From: DATNBT01 sp964579765
GTDB taxonomy: Bacteria; Acidobacteriota; Vicinamibacteria; Vicinamibacterales; CAVVIG01
DNA length: 12,027 nt
Reading direction: 5' to 3'
Assembly (NCBI GenBank): GCA_964579765.1
Contig: CAZOIK010000173.1
Span: 1-12,027 of the forward strand
In this document: positions 1-6,174 of the stretch, piece after piece
How the letters are laid out: every line of letters begins with the position of its first letter
How positions within the stretch are numbered: the stretch's first letter is position 1
Notes under the pieces: generated by a model
Databases searched by the model: none
What the model saw: only the letters and a program-made list of their open reading frames with translations
Told to the model about the DNA's origin: nothing
Translations under genes and position numbers: made by a program

Positions 1-2070
1 CACTCGAACAAGGCGGACGGCAAAATCGACGTCCAGATCAGCCCGCGAGCGTCGGTGTTCGGCCGGTACGGCTGGCGCGATCTCAACACCAACGATGAGG
101 CGCCGATTCCGCTGCCGTCGGGCGGCGGCGGCAACGGCAACATCTACGCGCGGAGCAAGCAACTGGCGACAGGTGCGACGATCACGATGAACGATCGGTC
201 GCTGCTCGAGATTCGCTTCGGCTGGTCGAACACGACCGCAGGCAAGAATCCGCCGTCGCTCGGCACGTTGGGAGCCTTCGACGCCTTCGGCCTCCCCGGC
301 CTGCCGACTGACGCGCGCATCACAGGCGGCCTGCCGTCGGAAGCCATCACCGGCTACTCGGCGCTTGGGCGCCAGGCGACCAATCCGCAATGGCAATACC
401 CGACGCTCTGGAATCCGAAGGCCAATTACTCGTGGCTTGCCGGCCGGCACTCGCTGAAAACGGGATACGAATACCAGCACGTTGCGGTGGAAGTCATGGA
501 CGTCAACCCGCTCTACGGCTTGGACTCGTATACAGGACAGTTTTCCCGTCCCGCCGGTGCGGCGTCGAACAACCTCTATAACCTCGCCGACTTCATGCTC
601 GGCCTGCGGTCGCAGTACGCGCTCAGCACGCTCTTTGTCGCGAACGTGCGCCAGGACGTCCACATGGCATACGTGCAGGACGACATCCGTGCGAGCGATC
701 GGCTGACGCTGAATCTCGGCGTGCGGTACGAATACGCGACGCCGTTGTGGGACGCGAACAACCAGCTCACGAATTTCGACCCGGCGACGGCGAGTCTCGT
801 AAAGGCGACCGACGGATCAATCTCCCAGCGCGCGCTGGTCAACCCGGATCGGAACGACTTCGCGCCGCGGCTGGGTTTTGCGTACACGCCGTTCGCGCGC
901 ACGGCCGTCCGCGCCGGCTACGGCGTCGGCTACGTCCACTGGGACCGCATCGGCTCGGCGAACCTGCTCGACATCAACGGCCCGCAGGTCATCCGAGCGG
1001 TCGTCAACCAGACCGATCCGTCGTCGTCCAGCTTCCTGCCGACGGAGAAAGGATTTCCCGCCGGCCTGACCGAGCCCTCGACGTTCGATCCGCTGAAAGC
1101 GCTCATCAGCTACATCCCGAAGGACTACCACTCGAGCCCGGTGCAGAACTGGTATGTTGATGTTCAACGCGAGTTCGGCCGCGGCATGCTCGTCGATGTC
1201 GCGTACGTCGGCAACTCCGCCACGGATCTCCTGCTCATCGGCAACCTGAATCAGGCCGCGCCAAACAATGCTGCCGGCACGATCCCGCTACAGGCACGCC
1301 GGCCGATTCCGACCTTCGGCGACATCACTGAAGTCTTCAACGGCGGCAGATCTCGATATGACGCGCTGCAGCTGAAATACCAGTGGCGCGTCGGCGCGAG
1401 CCTCAACCTGCTCAGCTCGCTGACGCTCTCGAAAGCAAAGGACACCGCGGACCAGTCGCTCGAGAACGTGAACGGCAACTTCCCCGGTCCGCAGGACATC
1501 CACAACATCGGCGCCGACTACGGCACGTCGGGATACGACCAGCCGTACAACAGCACGACGAGCCTCGTCTGGACGCTGCCGTTCGGCCGCAACACGGCGT
1601 GGGGCGACTGGCAGCTCGCCGCCATCAACACCGTGACCGCCGGCGAGCCGGTCACGTTCACGTACAGTCCGGCCGCGTCGTTCCAGGTCTCTGGCATCAC
1701 GAACGACTTCTCCGGCGCCAACAACTACCGGCCCAACGTCACGTGCGATCCGATCGCGGCCGCTCCGACGATCAAGGCCTGGTTCAACACGTCGTGCGTC
1801 GCGATCCCCACCGAACCGAGCCAGCCGTTCGGCAACGCGGCGCGCAACACCGTTCGCGGCCCGAATTTCTGGACGCTCGACCTCGCAGCGGTCAAGCCGA
1901 TCACGCTGTCGGGATCCGCGCGCGCCGAGCTGCGCCTCGAGGCGTTCAACCTGCTCAACCGGGCGAACTTCACGGCCCCGAGCGGAAACCGCAGCACGCC
2001 CGCATTCGGCACGATCACGTCCACCTACGATCCGCGTCAGCTGCAGCTCGCGCTCAAGGTGCTGTGGTAG
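1..2070 (+). CDS. TonB-dependent receptor, Oar-like, C-terminal beta-barrel (5' partial)
   Basis: The frame is open from base 1, so the start lies outside the window; 689 residues are visible. The visible part is an outer-membrane beta-barrel with alternating aromatic strands, such as VRYEYATPLWD and the AYVQDD segment before it. Near the end it has FNLLNRANF, typical of acidobacterial Oar/CarboxypepD_reg-type TonB receptors. The protein ends in LKVLW; a C-terminal aromatic residue is the usual outer-membrane sorting signal. The N-terminal carboxypeptidase-like domain, TonB box and plug are not in view. The family imports large or scarce substrates, energised by TonB, but nothing here identifies the ligand. 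The gene points toward the minus-strand cluster with only 19 bp between stop codons, so it is not co-transcribed with it. Family call is confident; substrate unknown. Confidence 0.88.
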   Translation, partial: HSNKADGKIDVQISPRASVFGRYGWRDLNTNDEAPIPLPSGGGGNGNIYARSKQLATGATITMNDRSLLEIRFGWSNTTAGKNPPSLGTLGAFDAFGLPGLPTDARITGGLPSEAITGYSALGRQATNPQWQYPTLWNPKANYSWLAGRHSLKTGYEYQHVAVEVMDVNPLYGLDSYTGQFSRPAGAASNNLYNLADFMLGLRSQYALSTLFVANVRQDVHMAYVQDDIRASDRLTLNLGVRYEYATPLWDANNQLTNFDPATASLVKATDGSISQRALVNPDRNDFAPRLGFAYTPFARTAVRAGYGVGYVHWDRIGSANLLDINGPQVIRAVVNQTDPSSSSFLPTEKGFPAGLTEPSTFDPLKALISYIPKDYHSSPVQNWYVDVQREFGRGMLVDVAYVGNSATDLLLIGNLNQAAPNNAAGTIPLQARRPIPTFGDITEVFNGGRSRYDALQLKYQWRVGASLNLLSSLTLSKAKDTADQSLENVNGNFPGPQDIHNIGADYGTSGYDQPYNSTTSLVWTLPFGRNTAWGDWQLAAINTVTAGEPVTFTYSPAASFQVSGITNDFSGANNYRPNVTCDPIAAAPTIKAWFNTSCVAIPTEPSQPFGNAARNTVRGPNFWTLDLAAVKPITLSGSARAELRLEAFNLLNRANFTAPSGNRSTPAFGTITSTYDPRQLQLALKVLW

Positions 2071-2089
2071 CCCGTTGACGCCCAGCCAC

Positions 2090-2215
2090 TCAGGGTCGGA
2101 TGACGGCGATCGTCACGATCATGGCGAAGAAGAGGAAGGCGAGAGAGATCAGGAAGATCACGTCGTGCACAGACAGCTCGCGCGTCGATTTCGAAGCGTG
2201 GGTCGGCGCCGCCAT
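2090..2215 (-). CDS. small single-pass membrane protein, 41 aa, unknown function
   Basis: A 41-codon ORF with start ATG at 2215-2213 and stop TGA at 2092-2090. It has a short polar N-terminus (MAAPTHASKSTRELSVHD) followed by one hydrophobic segment from about residue 19 to 39 (VIFLISLAFLFFAMIVTIAV), ending in IRP. The start is chosen because a GGAGGG Shine-Dalgarno sits 7 nt upstream; the longer reading frame from 2296 has no such support. No family is recognised. It lies 199 bp downstream of the MBL-fold gene on the same strand, so it could be the last operon member or have its own promoter. Single-pass miniproteins of this size often act as accessory subunits of membrane complexes, but that is only an analogy here. 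Confidence 0.6.
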   Translation of the reverse strand: MAAPTHASKSTRELSVHDVIFLISLAFLFFAMIVTIAVIRP

Positions 2216-2414
2216 GGTGATGCCCTCCGGGCCGCAGAAGAGCAACACACGTTCCGGCTGGCGCACATGATGAGCCGACGGCGCCAAATGCCTCACTCCG
2301 CGCCGGTTGCTTCAGTCGGGATGAAACGGGGACGCGGCGATGTCGTGGACGCGCATCGCCGCAACTTGCAGATCGGAATGACGAGTCACAAATGCGTGCC
2401 CGAGCGGGTGTGCC
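2216..2414 (-). other. non-coding leader between the MBL gene and the 41-aa ORF
   Basis: No convincing gene is present here on either strand. On the minus strand, TGGCGC (2286-2281) pairs with GCGCCA (2264-2259), and CGGCT (2277-2273) pairs with AGCCG (2259-2255). The arms alternate a-b-a'-b', as in an H-type pseudoknot or two mutually exclusive hairpins, and end about 26 nt before the Shine-Dalgarno. No clear sigma-70 promoter or run-of-T terminator was seen, and no known riboswitch class was recognised. Short GC-rich arms can occur by chance in DNA of this composition. Confidence 0.3.
2223..2228 (-). promoter_or_regulatory. Shine-Dalgarno GGAGGG of the 41-aa membrane protein
   Basis: On the minus strand GGAGGG lies 7 nt before the ATG at 2215. 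This near-ideal site is the main reason for calling such a short ORF a gene and for rejecting the upstream in-frame ATG at 2296. Confidence 0.65.
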
Positions 2415-3353
2415 TCAATTCGGCACGTACGCGATTTCCATGCTGCGCATGGCGCCGTACGTGAACGCGGTCGCGTCGCCGAACTCAGACTCGTACGTCT
2501 TGAGCGGATTCCGCATCGCCGCATCGTCTGGACCGAGCCCCATGTTCAGGTAGTCGATCATCGTCAGAAAGAGCTTTTGATACATGTCGCGGTGGCGAAC
2601 GATCTGGCGGCCGGTCATCACGCGACCGTCCGCGGGGACGATGCGCGTATCGGGCTTGGCGAGTGCGGCCAGCCGCTCGAGCGCGCGCACGCGGCCGCCG
2701 AGCCACGCGCCGTTGCGATAGTCAACGACGGGCCACGACTCCGCGCTCACGACGCCGCCGGCGACGAGCAGATTCAGAGTGGGGAAATGAACGTACAGAT
2801 CGCCGTCCGTGTGCGCGGCCGGCAGGTAGCCGTAGTCGATCGTCTGGCCCGCGAACTCCATCGATCCTTCGCCGCGCGTCGTCTTCGTCGGCCACGCCGT
2901 CTTCGGCAGTGGCGGCCTGCGGCCCGTGAACGTCACCGACTCGACCGTGTTGCTCAGGTACTGCTTCGTCTTCTCGTGCGCGAAGATGACGCCGCCGGGG
3001 CGGCCGACCGCGTCGTTGGCGCCGACCTGTTCGGGATGTCCGTGAGTGTCGATCAGCGTGTCGATTCGGCTCGCGCCGGTCGCACGCTTCACGCTCGCCA
3101 GCAGCGCGTCCGCATTCGCGGCGAGGCCGCCGTCGATCATCAGCGCGCCTGCCGGGCCTGACATCGCGATCACGTTGCAGCCGGCGCCCTGAAGGAGCGT
3201 GACGCCGCCGAGATCCATCGTCGTGATGCGTGCGTCGTCTCCCGCGGCGTAAACGGGGAGAGCGACGCCGCCGAGCGCAGCGGCGCCCGCGACGATGAAT
3301 TCCCGCCGCGAGACGCGATGCTCAGTCAATGGTGGGTTTGTAGACCGGATCAT
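2415..3353 (-). CDS. Tat-exported MBL-fold (metallo-beta-lactamase superfamily) protein with non-canonical metal site
   Basis: 312 residues. A twin-arginine motif SRREFI (residues 15-20) is followed by a hydrophobic stretch ending near PVYAAG (33-38), so Tat export to the periplasm is predicted. The fold follows the MBL pattern: an LIDTHGHPEQVGAN loop at about 100-113 and AAHTDGDLYV at 179-188. The metal ligands depart from the family rule. HxHxDH reads H104-G-H106-P-E108-Q109, H181 is kept, the usual bridging Asp position near 200 is Gly (VAGGVV), and the last His is Asp242 (VPADG). The enzyme may bind a different metal set or have lost hydrolase activity. The ATG at 3353 lies inside the 3' end of the ankyrin gene (32-nt overlap), suggesting translational coupling. 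An alternative TTG start nine codons in is possible. It is the fourth gene of the cytochrome/DUF1552 operon. Confidence 0.82.
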   Translation of the reverse strand: MIRSTNPPLTEHRVSRREFIVAGAAALGGVALPVYAAGDDARITTMDLGGVTLLQGAGCNVIAMSGPAGALMIDGGLAANADALLASVKRATGASRIDTLIDTHGHPEQVGANDAVGRPGGVIFAHEKTKQYLSNTVESVTFTGRRPPLPKTAWPTKTTRGEGSMEFAGQTIDYGYLPAAHTDGDLYVHFPTLNLLVAGGVVSAESWPVVDYRNGAWLGGRVRALERLAALAKPDTRIVPADGRVMTGRQIVRHRDMYQKLFLTMIDYLNMGLGPDDAAMRNPLKTYESEFGDATAFTYGAMRSMEIAYVPN

Positions 3354-4881
3354 GAACGACCGGTTCGCCGAGCGGCCAGATGTCTGGCCAGACGCCCTGC
3401 GGCGGGCCGAGGACGGGCCACACCGGGCTCTTGTCGAGCAGCTTCGTCGCCCCGAGCTCGCGCAGCAGCGCCGCTTCCTCTTTGTAGACGGGCGTCTGCA
3501 GCGCCATGAACGGCATGAAGCCGCGCGACTGCGTGTAGTCGAGCGCCGTCAGACCGTCCTGATCGACGGCGTTCATCTCGATGCCGTACGAGGCGAGCAG
3601 CTTGATCACGTCCTTGTAGCGCTTGCGGACCGCGTAGTGCAGCGCCGAGCCGCCGCGAATCTCCTCCTCGTGGTTGATCAGCGCGACGACGTTGACGTTC
3701 GCGCCGGCGTCTTTGAGGATTCTGATCAGCTCCAGCGCCTGCCGCTCGGGTGCGCGGCCGGCGAGCACCGCGTGGATCGGGGTCTGGCGATCCGCCGTCT
3801 CGAGCGTGGCGTCGGCGCCATGGGCGAGCAGCAGTTTCACGACCTCGAGGTCGCCGTTGGTGGCCGCGCAGATGAGCGGCGTCGCGCCGCGCGTCTTCAA
3901 CACACCGCGGACGCGCGCGGGCTTGAAGAACAGCTGCACGTTCGGGTCGGCGCCGCGCTCGAGCAGCGTCTTGACGATCGTGAGACCGCTGGTCGTGTTC
4001 GGCGGATCGATGGACGCCCGGCCGCCGTCCGTCCGGCTGCGCAGATCGACCGCCGTGAAGAGCGGCGCTTCGCCGAAGAGATCCCACTGGTTGACGTCGG
4101 CGCCGGCCTGAATCAGCTGGCCGGCCAGATCCCAGTTGGCGTTCATGATCGCGAGAAGCAGCGGCGTCACGCCGTCGGGATCGGGCAGGTTGAGGTCCGC
4201 GCCGTGTTTCACGAGCACCGACACGCACGATCCACAGTTCTCGCGCGCGGCATAGAGCAGCGGAGTAAGTCCGCCGCTATCGAGCGTCTTCGGACGGCCC
4301 TCGGCCGTCACGTGACGCTGATAGTCGCGATCGATCGAGCGGGCGTTGACGTCCGCGCCCTTCTCGATGAGCAGCGCCATCATCTCCGGATGACGGCGCG
4401 CCGACGCCCACATCAGCGCGGTCTGCCCGCCCCAGCGCTCGCGGGCGTCGATCGTCGCGCCGTGGTCGAGCAGCAGCGTCGCGGCCGCCACGTTGCCCGT
4501 GCGCGCGACCGCCATGAGCGCGGTCTGTCCGTCGGCGCCGGGCGAGTCTACGTTGGCGCCGGCTTCGAGCAGCGTGCCGAGGATATCGGCGTTGCCGATT
4601 TCCGCGGCGAGGCTCATCGGCGTGGCGCCGTAGTTGTTGGCGAGCGAGACGTCGGCGCCCGCGCGCACGAGCCGCCGCACTTCGGCGACATCGCTGTTGT
4701 AGACGGCCCACTCGAGCGGCGTGCTGCCGTCCACGTCGCGGCGGTTGACGTCGGATTTGCGCGCGGGCTTCTGGGCGCTGACCGTCGCGCCAATCAGCAC
4801 CAGCAAGAGCACCATGTAGTGCAGGCCTTGAGGCCTGCCCGCCAGGGCGGACCTGAAGGTCCGCACTACACTCGGACTCAT
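3322..4881 (-). CDS. exported ankyrin-repeat protein
   Basis: 519 residues from the ATG at 4881, or 497 from the in-frame ATG at 4815. The second start gives a compact Sec-type signal, MVLLLVLIGATVSA, with likely cleavage after SA. The body (about residues 45-450) is roughly ten ankyrin repeats, recognisable by TPL/TALM helix starts and GADVN turns, for example GQTALMAVARTGN, GADVNARS and GATPLICAATNGD. Longer insertions sit near 180-203 and 280-300. A CGSC pair (C216, C219) lies in one repeat. The C-terminal 40 residues are rich in Trp and Pro (PVWPVLGPPQGVWPDIWP) and are not an ankyrin repeat. Ankyrin arrays bind partner proteins, so a periplasmic scaffold for the neighbouring exported proteins is a reasonable inference. 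The gene starts 10 nt after the DUF1552 stop (using 4881) and overlaps the MBL gene by 32 nt. The first 22 residues are mostly encoded by a palindromic repeat, leaving the true start uncertain. Confidence 0.85.
   Translation of the reverse strand: MSPSVVRTFRSALAGRPQGLHYMVLLLVLIGATVSAQKPARKSDVNRRDVDGSTPLEWAVYNSDVAEVRRLVRAGADVSLANNYGATPMSLAAEIGNADILGTLLEAGANVDSPGADGQTALMAVARTGNVAAATLLLDHGATIDARERWGGQTALMWASARRHPEMMALLIEKGADVNARSIDRDYQRHVTAEGRPKTLDSGGLTPLLYAARENCGSCVSVLVKHGADLNLPDPDGVTPLLLAIMNANWDLAGQLIQAGADVNQWDLFGEAPLFTAVDLRSRTDGGRASIDPPNTTSGLTIVKTLLERGADPNVQLFFKPARVRGVLKTRGATPLICAATNGDLEVVKLLLAHGADATLETADRQTPIHAVLAGRAPERQALELIRILKDAGANVNVVALINHEEEIRGGSALHYAVRKRYKDVIKLLASYGIEMNAVDQDGLTALDYTQSRGFMPFMALQTPVYKEEAALLRELGATKLLDKSPVWPVLGPPQGVWPDIWPLGEPVVHDPVYKPTID
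4816..4869. repeat. 54-bp imperfect palindrome at the start of the ankyrin gene
   Basis: The ends are perfect: GTAGTGC (4816-4822) and GCACTAC (4863-4869). Over the 25-bp arms about 20 positions are complementary, two of the mismatches are G-U pairs in RNA, and the apex is only about 4 nt. Each arm also contains a small internal palindrome (AGGCCT..AGGCCT on the left, ACCTGAAGGT on the right). It abuts the ATG at 4815 exactly. The structure looks like a mobile REP/MITE-like hairpin rather than ordinary coding sequence. Only one copy was seen in this window, so the dispersed-repeat reading is inference. Confidence 0.6.
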
Positions 4882-4891
4882 ACGCGCACCA

Positions 4892-6172
4892 TCACAGTTC
4901 CGAGAACGCGCCGGTCGTGTCGGCGAAGTGCTCGATCTCGGAATCCGGAATGCCCGCGCGGTTGAGCATCGACACCAGGATGTTGGCGTGCGGCGTGTCC
5001 TGCGGGAAGTGCAGGTGCTGGTTGCCTTTCACGCCGCCGCCGCGGCCGATGAGGGCCTGCGGCAGCGGATCGTTGTTGTGCGCGTCGCTGTTGGCCATGT
5101 TGCTGCCGAACAGGATCAGCGAATGATCGAGCACCGAGCCGTCGCCCTCGCGCATGTCGCGCAGGCGCTTGACGAATTTCGCGAAGATGGCGGTGTGGTA
5201 GTTCTGAATCAGCCGCAGGTTGGCGACGCGCTCCGGGAATCCGCCCCAGTGTGACGTCGGGTGGAACGCTTCGTGGACGCCCAGGTTCGGGTACGTCCGC
5301 ATGCTCGCCTCTTCCACCATCTTCAGCGTCGCGACTCGCGTACGGTTCGTCTGCCACGACAGCGCCAGCATCTCGAACTGGACGCCGAGGAGCTCGCCGA
5401 AATCCTCCGGCGGGCCGAGCGGGGCGCCGGGCAGATCGAGCGACTGCGCGTTCTCTTCGAGCTTCTGCACACGCCGTTCGACTTCACGCACGGAATCGAG
5501 ATAGTCGTTCACCCTGGTGCGGTCCGACGCATCCAGCTTGCGGTTCAGGGCCGCGGCCGACTCGCGGACGTAGTCGAGCAGACTGTCGGTGCTGTGCAGG
5601 ATCTCCTGACGCTCCTGCTTGGTGTCGCCCTGACCGAACATCGCGAAGAACGCCTTGCGGGGGTTGCTCTCCATCGGCAGCGGCTGCTCGGGCGTGCGAA
5701 ACGAGATCATGCCGCCCGGCTCGCCGCACAACTCGAGCGACGGGAGCGACGTGTCTTTGCCGAGGTGCCGCGCGGCAATCTGATCGACCGTGATGCCGAC
5801 GCCCGACTGCGGATTGCGCTTCCGCGGGTTCACGCAGTTGAGCCACGTCTCCTCGATGATGCCGTGCGGGCTCGAGCTCTCCCCGCCCTTGTTGCGCAGG
5901 CCGCTGACAACGGTCACGTACTCGCGCAGCGGCTCGAGCGGCTGGAGGATGAACGGGAAGTCGAAATCGCGACCGGCCTTCTTCGGCTGCCATTCGTCCT
6001 GGAGGGCGCCGTGCGGAAAGTACACGAAGCCCAGACGCGGCGCCGACACCGCGGGCGTCTCGGCGAACGCGGTGCTCGCCGGGATCATCGCGTCGAGCAG
6101 CGGCAGCGCGAGCGTCGCGCCGGCTCCCTTGAGGACGGTGCGCCGCGACAGGTGCGTGCGAAACAGAAACAT
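4892..6172 (-). CDS. DUF1552 family protein, Tat-exported
   Basis: 426 residues, the usual size for DUF1552 (PF07586). The N-terminus MFLFRTHLSRRTVLKGAGAT has a clear twin-arginine motif (SRRTVLKG, residues 9-16), then a hydrophobic stretch ending near STAFA (33-37), so export by Tat, probably as a folded protein, is expected. The body is rich in conserved-looking His, Asp and Asn: YFPHGALQDEW (51-61), HPTSHWGGFPE (304-314), FGSNMANSDAHNNDPLP (355-371) and HLHFP (386-390), consistent with a metal or active site, though no reaction is established. The start at 6172 is preferred because GGAGGA lies 8 nt upstream and it falls 2 nt after the DUF1592 stop; residues read further upstream are only a shadow of that gene. 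DUF1592 and DUF1552 proteins are a recurring neighbour pair in Planctomycetes and Acidobacteria, so they probably act together. Confidence 0.9.
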   Translation of the reverse strand: MFLFRTHLSRRTVLKGAGATLALPLLDAMIPASTAFAETPAVSAPRLGFVYFPHGALQDEWQPKKAGRDFDFPFILQPLEPLREYVTVVSGLRNKGGESSSPHGIIEETWLNCVNPRKRNPQSGVGITVDQIAARHLGKDTSLPSLELCGEPGGMISFRTPEQPLPMESNPRKAFFAMFGQGDTKQERQEILHSTDSLLDYVRESAAALNRKLDASDRTRVNDYLDSVREVERRVQKLEENAQSLDLPGAPLGPPEDFGELLGVQFEMLALSWQTNRTRVATLKMVEEASMRTYPNLGVHEAFHPTSHWGGFPERVANLRLIQNYHTAIFAKFVKRLRDMREGDGSVLDHSLILFGSNMANSDAHNNDPLPQALIGRGGGVKGNQHLHFPQDTPHANILVSMLNRAGIPDSEIEHFADTTGAFSEL

Positions 6173-6174
6173 GG

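Noticed and set aside
2075..2464. 129-codon plus-strand ORF after the TonB receptor
   Set aside because: Low-complexity charged sequence antisense to the 41-aa ORF and the MBL 3' end, with no ribosome site or motif.
3295..4965. 556-codon plus-strand ORF antisense to the ankyrin gene
   Set aside because: Composition is Arg/Ala/Val/His-rich with no motif, as expected for the opposite strand of a GC-rich gene; the minus strand encodes clear ankyrin repeats.
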